From assembly GCA_007922195.1 (NCBI GenBank), contig ML682067.1, forward strand, positions 2,748,495-2,812,494: a stretch of DNA of 64,000 nt. Direction: 5' to 3'. Below are positions 33,562-45,360 of this stretch, one piece after another; position 1 is the stretch's first letter; each line of letters opens with the position of its first letter. The notes below the pieces were generated by a model, which searched no databases, was not told the DNA's origin, and saw only the letters and a program-made list of their open reading frames with translations. The DNA is from Podocnemis expansa (lineage: Eukaryota; Chordata; Testudines; Podocnemididae). Position numbers and translations under genes: made by a program.

Positions 33562-36421
33562 TGTGACATTCTCTTCCTGCAATCTGTTCTGGTGTACCAC
33601 TGTGCCTCCCCAATCACCCAGTCCTGGCCTTTGACTTATCCTGCTTTGACCCCTTCTCCTAGGTTAGCCCACACCAGGCTCCTGCATGAAATTGGTCCCA
33701 GGCAGTGGACTTGTGCTCACTAGTCACTCATGGCATGGACCCCCAGGAACAACCCCAGACCCCAGATGCCAGAGCAGAAACTTCCACTCTGCAGGGATCA
33801 GGACTCTTGTCTGATCATCACTACAGGCTCATTTACTCTGATCTGTCAATTTAACTGATGTACATCACTTTTGCTCCAAGTTAGGCATCCACATTTTCAC
33901 TCTTTGCAAAATCCACACTGCTTTACATAAACCAAACATTAATTTATTGACTAAAACACGATTTTAAGCTAGTAGATAGTAAATCAATGCACAGTCAATC
34001 CATCAGTCAAGGAGTTTATCACTACCAAACAAAAGGAAATAGACATTCTAAGCTAAAATTCACTGTTGTGGTCCATTTCTAGCTTACCTACAAGTTTGAC
34101 TACTGATAGTTTTGCAGCCTGGTTCTTCTGGCCATGTGGATAGGTCCCAGTCCTTTCTGAGCTGTTTCAAGAAGATCAAAGCAGAAAAAGACCCCTAACC
34201 AGTTCAAAGTGTCTTCCAGCCCCTATCAGCCCCTCTTCTTCTCCTTCTTCAGTCAAAACACTTGATCTCCATTGTTTTTGCATGCAGACCTTCCCTGGAT
34301 ACGTCAGATAGAGCTTTGACTGCCTGCCCTGCTTGAACCATATGAAGGATGCTGCAGGAAACATGATGCCATACGTGCCATAATAATAATGCAAAGTATG
34401 TCAATCTACCATACATACTCTAACAATAATGAAAAGTATGTCATAAGCATTCAAAAATACCTTCCATGGCATAGAATCATAGAACCCAGAAGGGACCATG
34501 ATAGGTCATCGAGTCCAGTCCCCTGCACTCACGGCAGGACCCAGTACCCTCTTATACTATCCCTGACATGTGCTCGTTTAAGCTGCTCTCAAACACTTTC
34601 AATGATGGAGATTCCACAACCTGCCTAGGCAACTTATTCCAGTGGTTAATCACCCTGACAGTTAAGAATTTTTCACCTTCCTTGCTGCTGTAATTTACGT
34701 CCATTGCTTCTTGTCCTATCATTGGCAGTTAAAAAGGGGTCCCCAGCCTGAAAAAGGTTGGGAACCACTGTTCTAGACTAAACAAACCCAGCTCTTTCAA
34801 CCTTCCCTCATATGTCAAGTGTTCCAGACCTCTAATCATTCATGTCACTCTTCTCTGGACTTTCTCCAATTTGTCCACATCATTCCTGAAATGAGGCACC
34901 CAGCACTGGACATAGTGGTCCAGCTGAGAACAAATCAGGGTGAAGTAGAGAGGAAGAATTACTTCACGTGTCTTACTTATAACAATCCTGTTAATCCATC
35001 CCAGAATGGTGTTTGTTTTGTAGCAGCCTTACACTGTTCACTCATCTTTAGCTTGAGGTGCACTATGACACCCAGATCCCTTCACAGCATGACTGTGAAC
35101 CATTGATAACTACTTTCAAGGAGTGGTTATCCAGCCAATTTTTCAGCCGTCTTTTAGTAGCTCCATCCAGGCTGTACTTTCCAAGTTTGTTAATGAGAAG
35201 GTGAGGAGAGATCAGATCAAAGCCTTACTAAAGCCTAGACACACCACATCTACTGCTTCCCCTCCATCTACAAGGCTTGTTACCCACATCATAAAAAGCT
35301 ATCAGGTTGGTTTGACAGGATTTGTTCTTGACCAATCCATGCTGACTATCACTTAGCACCTTATTCTCTTCTAGATGTTTGCTAATTGATTCCTTAATTT
35401 TTTGTTCCATTATTTTTCTTGGTACAAAGGTTAAACTGACTGCTCTATAATTCCCTGGGTTGTCTTCATTTCCCTTTTTATAGATAGGCACTATATTTGC
35501 TCTTTTCTAGTCCTCTGGGACCTCTCCAGTCTTCCTTGATTTTTCAAAGATAATAGGAAATATCCGACCCATTGGCTAAGTCAGCTCCTTGAGTATTTTA
35601 GGGTACATCTCATCAGGCCCTGGTGACTTGAAGACATCTAACTTGTCTAGGTAATTTTTAACTTGTTCTTTCCCTCTTTTAGCTTCTGATCCTATCCTGT
35701 TTTTACTGCCCTCCCATATGTCAGGCAGCCAGTCACTACCAACTTTCTCAGTGAAGACCAAAACAAAGAAATCATTTCCACATTTTCTATTATTGTTTTT
35801 CCCTCTTTGTTGAGTAATGGAGCTATGCTGCCCCTGGTCTTTCTCTTATTTCTAATGTGTTTTAAAAATGATGTATTTAAAAAAAATTGTGCCCTTTATG
35901 CCTTCAGCTAGTCTGATCTCAGTTTGTGCCTTGGCCTTTCTGATTTTCCCCCACTATATAACTGTGTTATTTGTTTATAGTCATCCCTAGTGATATGTCC
36001 AAGTTTCCACTTTTTTAGGACTCTTTCTTCATTTTTAGATGATTGAAAATCTCCTAGTTAAGCCAGAGGGCAGTCTCTTGTCATATTTCCTATTCTTCTT
36101 GCACACTGGAATAGTTTGTTCTTGTGCCCTTAATTCTGTCTCTTTGAAAAACAACCATCTTCAGTTGTTTTTCCTCTTAGACATGCTTCCTATAGGATCC
36201 TACCTACCAACTCCCTGAGTGTGCTGAAGTCTGCGTTCTTGAAATCTATTGTCTTTATTTTGTTCTTTCTCCCACTATTCCTTAGAACCATGAACTCTAC
36301 CATTTCATGATCACTTTCACCTAAGTTAGCTTCCACTTTCAAATTCCCAACAAGTTCCTCTCTGTTTTGCATTAAACCATACAGTTATATTACAGCGGTG
36401 TCAGGGGTGCAGCAAGTCACA
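33562..36421 (+). mobile_element. LTR-like repeat copy 1, split by antisense CR1
   Basis: It begins TGTGACATTCTC and contains CACTAGTCACTCATGGCATG, AAGCTAGTAGATAGTAAATC and AATGCACAGTCAA. After the CR1 insertion it resumes with TAAACCATACAGTTATATTA and ends near GTCACA. The same blocks occur in the same order at 51531-52472. Length (about 0.95 kb without the CR1) and TG..CA ends suggest a solo LTR, but I see no primer site or internal retroviral coding sequence, so the class is inferred. Confidence 0.5.
34470..36372 (-). pseudogene. Antisense CR1 LINE ORF2 remnant
   Basis: On the - strand, from high to low coordinates, it keeps an endonuclease end (ESDHEMVEF, near 36320), then [17 protein letters not shown] (near 35600). 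RT motifs NPGNYRAVSLT and SQHGLVKNKSCQTNLIAF follow (near 35300-35460). The C-terminal and 3' sequences end in (TTCTATGA)-like units at 34470. These align with SSDHDMVEF, HKSMGPDELHPRVLREL and [15 protein letters not shown] of the CR1 at 47-48.5 kb. There are stops and a deletion after the LIAFYD motif, and a short hAT-end-like patch (GGTTGGGAACCACTG) near 34756. It lies inside the LTR-like repeat; GCAT flanks both ends. Confidence 0.8.
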
Positions 36422-36996
36422 GAAGGTATATAGTACCTCTACCCCAGAGTTTCTATGTGATGCTAAGCAAATGACTTAAACCAAACTTTTCACAGGAGGC
36501 TACTAATTGAACACCCCTTATTTTCTGAGTTCCTGACTTGAAACTCTGGAGTCTGTTTTGCAGAAGGGATAAGCACGCAGAGCTGCAACTGAAGTCAGTG
36601 GAAGCTGTGCTTTGAATATATAAGGTGCTATATAGTGCCAAGGACTTTGAAAAATCAGGTTCTAGGTACCTCAAACTGAGCACCCAAAAGTAGTAGATAC
36701 TTTTGACTGTCTTCTTTTGGTGCCTCTTTTTCGCCTATCACTAAAAGGGGAATAACACCACCTCCCTAACCTCATGTGTGTGTTGTGAGGACAGATTAAT
36801 TAATGTCTGTGAAGCACTCAGCTGCTGTAGTGAGGGGCACCACAGAAAAGCCCATTAGAAAATTAATACTTCTGTCTTTAGTTCAGGGTTTGAATAGCAA
36901 GTAGTAAATAAAGTAAGGGACCAATGCATTGAACAATGAAAAGACAAAATACTGAACAGCTGATCAAGTGAGCTCTATCCAATCTGTACACTCAAT
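36422..36996. other. Old dispersed repeat patch, otherwise nothing seen
   Basis: Around 36778-36862, TTGTGAGGACAGATTAATTA, then GTGAAGCACTCAG and AGAAAAGCCCATTAG, resembles a repeat widespread in reptile and bird genomes (from memory). No gene. Confidence 0.35.
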
Positions 36997-37262
36997 GGGT
37001 ATGTCTACACTGGAGGCTTAAGGTGACTTAAGCAACTCCAGGGCCACATTTGGAGTTCATTAAGTCAACTTAAGCACTTGCTTTAGATGGTTTAATAACT
37101 CTCACCCTTATTAAGTCAACATAAAAAAGGTCATTTAAGTCATCTTTATAAAGTTGACCTAAGCCAGGAGAGCCATTTAAAGCTGACTTTATTAAAGCTT
37201 TATAAAGTCAACTTAAACAAATGGGGCCTCTCTAAGTCAGCTTAATAAGGTTGACTTTAAGT
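36997..37262. mobile_element. Harbinger MITE, right end missing
   Basis: The left TIR GGGTATGTCTACACTGG is followed by TTAAGTCAACTTAA-type foldback units, as in 15867-16251. The sequence stops near 37262 without a GTGTAGACATACCC end, so it is truncated. Confidence 0.6.
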
Positions 37263-37563
37263 CAAAGAAAAGAAAATGTGATCATGTAATTAAAGATTAT
37301 TTTAACACACATGCACAAGAAGGATGAATTAGGGTTGCAAAAGCAACTTTACCTCTGATATATTGTAACTTTTGAATGTTTGACTTCGCAATTAAGTAGT
37401 TTTTTGTGTGATATATAGGAAGAGAGGTTTCAGGCACTATCTATAATAGACATGAAAGTTACAATGCTTCAACAAAAAAACTTCAAAAACAGACTTTGGC
37501 ATGAAACTACAGAGGTGCAATTTATATGCAATCTTGACACTATCAGTCTGAGTCTGAATAGAC

Positions 37564-38965
37564 TAGGGGTCTCAAACATGCAGCCCCTGATAACCCCCCA
37601 GAATCCTGGGGCTCCCACCTTTCCAACCTTGGAGTTTTCAAATGCTGAGCCTCTCTGCAGAGGGACACCAAGCAGCTTCATCTCCCCCCTGCGTTATCAG
37701 CCACTGACAGGGAGGAGCTGAACTGGTGCCTGGGAGCTGCCCTATTCACATACAGCAGCTGATCAAGCAGCTGAAGCAGACTGAGCAGTCCAGAGAAAGC
37801 TCAGGTTGGGGGGGGGGGCTTAAAGGAGGGCAGCCTGAGCCTGTGGGGAGGGTTCACAGGGGGCTCCATTCTGGGGGAGCACCAGAAAGCCCCACCACTA
37901 GCCACAGCATGGCCCCCAGGGCTTTCCCTGCTGCCAGTCCCAGCACAGGCAGGGGGAGTTTCCCGCCAGGAGGGTGGGGTAGGGTTTTTTTCTTCCGTCC
38001 GCCCCTGTGCTGCTAAATTCTGGCAGGCAGGGGATGTTTTCTCCTCTGCTAGCCCCACTCAGCCAAATTCAAGCAGGCAGGTGGGTGGGGGTTGTTTCCC
38101 CTTCTGCCAACTCCAGAACGTCTAAACTCAGGTGGGCGGGGAGTGTTTTCCTCTACGCCAGCCCCACCGCAGCCAAATTCAAGTGGGCAGGCGGGCGGGG
38201 GGTGTTTCCCTCTCTGCCAATCCCAGCGTGGCCAAATTTGAGCAGGTGGGGGGGGTGTTTCCCCCACCACTGGTCCCAGCGCTGCCCCCAGGGCCAGGCA
38301 AGGGGCTGCTTATTTATGGTCCTGTGGAGGGCTCTGACCAACCTGTTTGTAGCCCATCCTGGGGTATGGCTGCTCTCCTCCCCTCCTGGCTTGAGGATAC
38401 ATGCAGCCCCCTCTTTTTAAAACAAAAAAACCCCAAAATCTTCTAAAACAATTTAATTTTATTTAAAAAACTAAAACCTTTTTAAAAATTTAATTTCAAT
38501 CAAATTTTTATTCAATTTTAATAAATCAAACTGCAATGAATTTATTTCAATTAACATCAATTTGAATTCAATAAATTAAATTTTACCAGTGGTCCTTCAG
38601 GGTTTGAAAAAGTATATTTTTTGCCCTCAGACCAAAAAAGATTGGGAACCAATGATTTATAATGTAAAATTTGAAGTCTGTTTGTTTACTCTTTGTCCTT
38701 TTGATGATTTTGCCATCTTGAATGGAAGCAATTCTAAAAGGAAACGTGTGTTTTGGCTTTGGAAAGACTGTCAAAATTAGCACAGACTTCATGTTACAGT
38801 TTCAAAAAAATTAATAAATTGACTTTTATTAGCATACTATATTACTCTTCATTTTTTTACTGTACTTGCGCATCATTGTATGAAAAAGGTTTCAGTGGTG
38901 TGGCCCTCAGGCCAATATCCTAGTCCTCCTGCGGCCCTCGAGGTGATTTGAGTTTGAGACCCCTG
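37564..38965. mobile_element. hAT element, 1.4 kb, perfect 8-bp TSD
   Basis: The left end TAGGGGTCTCAAACATG is inverted against GAGTTTGAGACCCCTG. GAATAGAC at 37556-37563 recurs at 38966-38973. The interior has a GC-rich stretch (37800-38330) with a minisatellite, then an AT-rich stretch. A short patch at about 38587-38656 (CAGTGGTCC..GGGAACCAATG) may be a remnant of another hAT. No transposase reading frame seen. Confidence 0.85.
38015..38265. repeat. Minisatellite, about 4-5 units of roughly 60 bp
   Basis: Units share (A)AATTC(A)AG(C/T)(G)GGCAGG.. followed by GTTTTCTCCTCTGC(T)AGCCCCA. The unit length varies slightly. Confidence 0.7.
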
Positions 38966-39185
38966 GAATAGACTCTGGGAATAACTGGCTCACTACAAAA
39001 GGTAATCTTCCCTCTTTAAACTTTCTCACCTTCTCATGAATTGTTAATGCTCCACAGCTACACTGTTTGAATTGCACTGACCTTGTTAACTATCCTTCAT
39101 GTGTATGCTTTTGAATTTACCTTTTAACTTCACCCTTTGTGTACATACGTATACCTAGCATATTGCAGTTTTTCACTTCATGTAT

Positions 39186-39304
39186 CTGAGGAAGTGAGTT
39201 AGAACTCATGAAAGCTTATGCGCTAATAAATTTGTTAGCCTTTGTAACTGCCACAGGACTCCTTATTTGTTTTGCTGAAATACAGTAGCATGGCTACCCC
39301 TCTG
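39186..39304 (-). repeat. Half 'cctgtggcac' repeat, inverted
   Basis: AAGCTTATGCGCTAATAAAT, then TGCCACAGGACTCC and GTAGCATGGCTACCCCTCTG, is the reverse complement of a single arm plus head. Confidence 0.8.
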
Positions 39305-40899
39305 GAAGTATTAGACTGTAGTACAGTTTAGTTCATCTACAACAGATTCCCTGAGGGGTTCAGATTTTGTCAAAAATTGAGGTCCCCCACCTTGCTTTCC
39401 TGAAGTGATTTTTTCTTCATCCACATTATATGAGTCATAGTTACTGAATGTCCACGTTTTGCTATACAGTACTTTCAGCTTCAAGTACAAAGCCAATCAA
39501 ATTATTTTTCAACAAATTACTTGCCATTTTGAATAAAAGTTTGCATCACCCATTCTGTCACAACTTGCCTTTCCCCACAACTGTTGCTATAAATTCTAAG
39601 GGCCTGAATCTCCACAGCACTGCATCATTTGTAATAATGTAAATCAGTGCACGGTGGGCGGAAAACTTGACCAAATCAGAACGCTACAATTTTACACTCG
39701 CCTTGCACTGATGTAAATAACTACATAGGGGGCAAAGCAATGAAGACCTGGGCCCCAAGTATTGGCAGAAGAATACCAAATGCAAAGCCAAACCTGAGGT
39801 CTTTAGTTTTTACACAGGCAATTTATTGATTAAAAATAAAAGCCACAAAGCCCTAGAGAATTCTACTGCAATGCCCAAACTGCTGTCACTTACTATAAAG
39901 TTCCTTCAGTGTTTTGAATAACTGTTGTATTTCTATAAAGGCCATGCCCCCAATCCATGTTCAAAACTACAACACACTCTGTTTTACTTCAGAAAATCTA
40001 GTTTCACTCCACACCCTCTTGATTCAGTCAGGATTCCCTCATGTTCAGCCTTGATTTATAAAAATGTCGTATCCATTTAGGATAACCCTTTCCTTGCTTC
40101 TCCCAATGACTCTATCACCCTTTACACCAATTTAACAGAAAGCCTTAGTCACAGAGCATTCCCTGATAACATGTGTCGTCTGATCTGCTCAACCCTGAAG
40201 CTGACAGATGAACTCAGCTTTAGATAATAAGAGGCACAACAGGAGAAAGGAAAGGTTAGATTTGTTCTATATAACATTTTCCTAAATTAGCCATGGAAAA
40301 GGATGGAGTTGAGGAAGGGATCAGGAGAAACTGCTGGAGAGAAATTCTGGTTTTTATTCATGAGTAAAGACATGGGCGGGTTAAAGCCAGAGATGTGCAT
40401 GTTACTTAGGGATGGCAGAGAGGGAAACTTTATTGATACTATTAATGTTATAGTTTCCCTTCTAGTATAACATGCGGAGTGCCTCATTTTCCTCAGGAGT
40501 AGTTAACTTCCCTCATTGAGATGCATTGCTCAGCCTTCCTTCTCAGGGTTTATTCCCTCACAAACCAGATTATTGCCTTGTAAAACAGAGCATCCCCTCC
40601 CATTATCCCTTTAATGATAGAACAACAATTACTACAAGCATAAAAAAAAAAAAAAGCCATCTTAGTCCAGTAGAGTTCAGTTTGAGAGCAACTGGCTCAG
40701 ATCTGCTGTTCTATTATGGGAGGGATGCCTTTATTTGTATTATATTTGAGGATGAGTTCCAATTATCTTTGCAGAACTTTAAATAAACAGAGACTTTAGT
40801 GTCTGGTTAAAGAATATAATGAGCTCTGGGTTATTTGTTCATGTGAGCGGGATTTGGGGAAATGTTCAGACATGAACCACAACCACAAGTAAATACACT
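39305..40899. other. No gene seen
   Basis: Unique-looking sequence; an A run lies near 40642. Confidence 0.4.
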
Positions 40900-40907
40900 C
40901 CTCCATC

Positions 40908-41376
40908 CTGGGCTGGATTTGCACCTTTCATGACCCTAGGCACAGCATCCTCAATGTCACATTTGCCTACAGATGACCTTAATCTTTTCCAAGTGGGAAT
41001 GGGGCCAGAAGACAACAGGGAGAGAGAAGGTGGCTCAGCCAGCTCCATGCAGTGGAGGGAAGAAGAGAGCTGGGGCTGACCAGCTCAGCCAGCTCTGGAC
41101 AGTGGAATATGCTCATCCCTGGGCTCTGGTTTCTGACCTGGTTGAGGGGGGTCGGACTTCAGGAGGAAGAAGAGGATCAGTTAGATGGAGTCTAGGAGAA
41201 AGGAGGAGCAGGAGCAGGGGGCATGCCCTTCTAGCCTTCATGTGAGGGTCCCTAAATTGGCTAGAGTCCCTGGGCATAGGACCCATGGACTGGTTATCCA
41301 CCACTGTTTAGGCACCCCTGGAATGCTGATGCCCCTAGGCATGTACCTACTGTCGTTAATTGAAAATCCAGTCCTG
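40908..41376. mobile_element. Probable hAT-like MITE, 469 bp
   Basis: CTGGGCTGGATTTGCA is inverted against AAAATCCAGTCCTG. Subterminal GACCCTAGGCACAGCATC faces GATGCCCCTAGGCATG. The flanks CCTCCATC and TCTCTACC agree at 5 of 8, and all differences are transitions. Confidence 0.5.
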
Positions 41377-41631
41377 TCTCTACCTATGCAGTGTCTCCAG
41401 GAGAAGGCGCCAGGGGTCAGAGCCTCAGTGAGTATAAATCTACACTGCTTCATTTCCTGTAAAGGAGTGATGCCAGTTTATACCAGAATCTGGCCCCCAG
41501 TTACTTGAAGTGAAATTATATTTGAACCAAGTAGTTGCATATGACATATGGGCTACCTATACATTATTACACATAATGAACTAGTTTTCAAAAGAAGCAC
41601 AACAAAGTTTCCTACTATTTTGTAAGGCTGA

Positions 41632-41734
41632 GGTTGCCAATTTTGCTTGAACATCTTCCTGGAGATTGCCTTACATGACATAATCTTTATTTCCTGGAGA
41701 CTCCAGGACAATCCTGGAGAGTTGGTAACTCTGT
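41632..41734. repeat. Short TIR repeat (GTTGCCAA..TTGGTAAC)
   Basis: GAGGTTGCCAATTTTGC faces GGAGAGTTGGTAACTC. The interior contains TCCTGGAGACTCCAGGACAA. It resembles a common sauropsid short DNA-transposon repeat known to me by its cctggagactccaggaca core. Confidence 0.5.
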
Positions 41735-44529
41735 GTAAGGTGGTCTTATATCCTTTCACAGACTCAAGAGGATTACTGTATTACTATAGCAATTAGTAAG
41801 CTGGAAATTCAATATACAACAGAGAGGAACATCTGTGATGAACTTCATCATCCTGTGATGCTGCCATTTAATTTGAAAAAACAATGGTGTGGCTCAGCTA
41901 TTAGATGGAGCCTCCTTGGAAGAAGAAGAAGAAAATAATGCCTATTCATTAAGGGCCAGGTCCAAAGCCCATTGAAGTCAATGACAGTCTTTCTATTGAC
42001 TTCAGTGGGCTTGGGAGGTACGTGAAAGGGAACAGAGATTTTTCTCTCCTGACTCAACCTTCAAAGGAAACAAGAATTTGAGAAAGGGCTTGAAGGTTCC
42101 TGCTGAGCAGATGAGGAGCAGCAAGGAGTCTGGAGCTGGAGCAAGATCAAGAGCAAGGCTAGTAATTGTGAGGGATAAAAAGAAGGTTGAGGCTCTCTGA
42201 CAAGGTCAAGTGGAGGCAACTCTGGAGATGAAAGCGAACTGGAAAAGCCTTGACCTTGCTGAGGTACCAAGAACTTCCAGGTGGAAGAAGAGAATGGCCT
42301 AACAAAAAACAAACATTGCTTCAAAATTCCACAGAAACCAAATTTATTACAACAGGTAACTCAGTCACGATTGTGTGACTGAATATACTGCAAGGTTGTA
42401 AATCTAGTGTGAAAAACTTATCTGGAGGAGAGGGTGTGAAAGGAAGTTGGCAAGTTAATGCAGGGCACATTTGGGAAGAGTTAGGGAGTGAGACACAATT
42501 TAGCCAAGGTATGCCTCTTCAGCAGCAAACCAATGGAAATGTTCCATTTCCTAGTTGAGAGGGGATCATTACCATTATCCAGCAGTTGTTCCAGAATCAG
42601 AAAGGATTTAGAAAGGGAAGGAAGAGTGCAAAATTCCCCAGAATGTCTCATTGCTGTCTGTGATTCAAGTTGTCAGTGAGGCAGGAAAAACTATTCTTGA
42701 CAGATTGAAAAGACTGAGGCTGGGTCTTTGTTCTGCAACATGAGAGACGTGGAAAATCTCTTAATATATAGAGGATTTTCTTCAGAAAATTGTCCTTTCT
42801 TATGCCAAAGATTCATTTCCTATAGTAGTTCAAAGCCTCTGTTAGGTACCTCACCTGAGGAAGGCTCTGATTTCCAGTGACTGATTGGGAACATACCTTC
42901 TCACAATTCTGATAGGCTCCCTTCCCTTCCCAGTGTACGGTGCATTTTTGATAGAACAACAACTCACAGAATGAAGACTGTGGTTTTCCTAGCACTTTAG
43001 CAAGAGTCTGTTTAATGTTCAAAAAATGGAAGGTTAAAAGGCCAAATAATGAAGCATGAGTTTTTATCAGTTCTCATTCAAGGCAGATTTCTATTGGGTC
43101 AAATCTTGATGTCTTTCCACAGGAGTTTTGACTGAGAAACAACAAAGTACAAATGAAATATGGACTTAACAACTGGCCCACTAAGAAACAACAATGTTAA
43201 AATTATGAAGAAAGAACATGAATAATGCAGTATACTGCCAATGAAAAGGAAAGAAAACATTATCAAAATGAACCACTCAGACTAATGCTTGTAGCTTTCA
43301 CTTTTCAATCCAGTCTTATTGAATTAGAAGCAGTCAGTCAGTGGTGCTTACAAGATGTGTGAAAACTGTTCATTTAAACACCAGGACCTAAAGTGAAGGA
43401 GCAATCACATGTGTAAATTCAGCCTCTTCTTTGAGGCATATTCTGTGCTATGCAAGGAATTATTTCCATTCACTCCTAGATAATTTGTACTATCTTTGAC
43501 CTAATCCCTACCCCAGACATACATGTTCTCTTGTACATTAACTACAGAATGAAATGCACGCCCCCAGCAACCTTAGTGGTGCAATACATAAACACTTGCA
43601 AAGGAATTCCTCCATCCCATGTCTCATGCACTGGTCTCATCCCTATACACCTCAAAAGATTAACAGGGACTTTCTATCCACTAAAATTACTTTTGATCAC
43701 AAACAACAATTATGCACCTGAAAAATCACTTCTCAAAACATCACCAACAGTCAAAACCCAGAACTGAACAATGTCTTATTAATTAGGATGATTAAGTTTA
43801 TTCAGAATTTATACAGCAGTGTGTCTTGGTATGGTGCTTTACAAAGACTGACTAGAAAGGAGGTAGATTACAGTGAGAAGAGAAATATGATTTAATTACA
43901 CATTAACAAATTATAACCCCATTCACACAAGTTAACAGAAGCCTGAAAGTGGATGGAGATTTTGTTTCTCATTTCTTTTCCCTGCAGACCACAATGACTT
44001 GGCATTGAGAATCTGAAGTCTACACTATTTGGAATCACGTTAACATTCTACCTAATGTTATACCTCATGTTTGCAAATATGTTGACATTATTAAAATATA
44101 CTTTCCCAGTTTAGTTAGAATCAGAAATAGGATTTTGTAAAATGGCATCATGGAGTCACATATGTATTTTCTCTCAGTGATTTGCTAGTCAAATTATCTG
44201 ATGTTGGAAACAAAAACAACAGTAGAAATGCTAAACAACGTGCAATCTGAAAAGCAAGTCTTATGACTTCTGCCTTTTTCATTATCAAAAATAATGAAAA
44301 TTCTGGTGACAATTTTGTTAATGATCTATATGATCAAACAAAATCCAATGATTCTCATGGCTGCATTCGTTATGCACTGATAATATTTCCCCCCCTCAAG
44401 TAAACTAAATACATCTGAAGATGAAAGATGCCTGGGGAAGTGACAAGGTACAATTTTAAATTTATTTCTTTAGGTATTAATAACACTTGACTAATGCTTG
44501 TTGTCGTGGACCTGAAGATCATGCAGATA
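41735..44529. other. No gene seen
   Basis: About 2.8 kb of unique-looking AT-rich DNA without recognised exons or elements. Confidence 0.45.
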
Positions 44530-44537
44530 GCTGAGTC

Positions 44538-44688
44538 CCATGTTCCCTCTAAGCTGATGATGCAGCCCAAGCAAGTTATGGATGCAGCTGAGCAAGTTCC
44601 CCACTGGTTCCCTAAACCCACTGCCTGCCAGCTCTCCAAGTGCACCCATAACTTGCTCAGTTGCATCATCGTATTAGAGGGAACATTG
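44538..44688. repeat. Inverted repeat with TGTTCCCTCTAA ends
   Basis: TGTTCCCTCTAAGCTGATGA faces GCATCATCGTATTAGAGGGA, with inner arms AAGCAAGTTATGGATGCA and TGCACCCATAACTTGCT. It could be an independent short MITE or the rearranged left end of the composite. There is no matching 8-bp flank. Confidence 0.6.
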
Positions 44689-44766
44689 CCCAGCACCCTT
44701 GGATTGGAAAAGGTGAGTCTATTTCAGGTAGTTAAAGAGGACCGGGCTATACCTGTTTCTATTAAG

Positions 44767-44942
44767 CAGTGGTTCTCAACCACTGTGTTGGGACACATTA
44801 CTGTGTCACTACACAGTGGTAAGTGTGTTGTGAAGAGCTGGGGAATGACTGGATTCAGCCTGTGGTGAGTGGGCTGGTATGTCCTGTTGGGTCTCGATAT
44901 ACAGCCAAGCATGTTGTGACCCCAAAAGGTTGAGAACCACTG
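44767..44942. mobile_element. hAT MITE, 176 bp
   Basis: CAGTGGTTCTCAACC and GGTTGAGAACCACTG are perfect 15-bp TIRs. The flanks CTATTAAG and CGATAAAT agree at 5 of 8. The core motif GTGTGTTGTGA and the 'ggttgagaaccactg' ends are typical of Charlie-like hATs. Confidence 0.8.
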
Positions 44943-44984
44943 CGATAAATAGCTGATAGTAAGCAGCCAGAGGATGCTTGCGAA

Positions 44985-45360
44985 CAGGAGACTGCAAATA
45001 GGGGAGTTTGCGAGGGAAGGAGTTGGTGCCAGGTGCCTCCTAGGTACGTGATTTGCTTGTTTCTTTTTCCCTACAGGTGATTTGCTGACTGTGTGTTTGT
45101 GTCTTTTTCCCTACAGGTGATTGCTGTTAGTTGTGGGACTGTGCTTGTGTGATTGGGTGGGGGCTGTTTGCATCATTGTTCCCTGATCACCTTTAATCAC
45201 CAGCTTCTAGCAGTCTTGTGATTGGCCTGCCTGTGTGACTAACAAGGGGCAAGGGCTGACCTAGGCAGAGAAGGCCTTAAAAGCCACTGCTTGAGCGACC
45301 AAGGGACTGCAAACAGGGGGGTTTGCGAGGGAGTTTGGTGAGGAGTTTGGTGAGGCCACA
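44985..45360 (+). promoter_or_regulatory. CR1 5' UTR with internal direct repeats
   Basis: ACTGCAAATAGGGGAGTTTG at 44991 recurs as ACTGCAAACAGGGGGGTTTG at 45306. CTTTTTCCCTACAGGTGATT occurs at about 45064 and 45103. The latter has the form of a 3' splice site. LINE 5' UTRs normally hold the internal promoter; none is recognisable by motif here. Confidence 0.5.
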
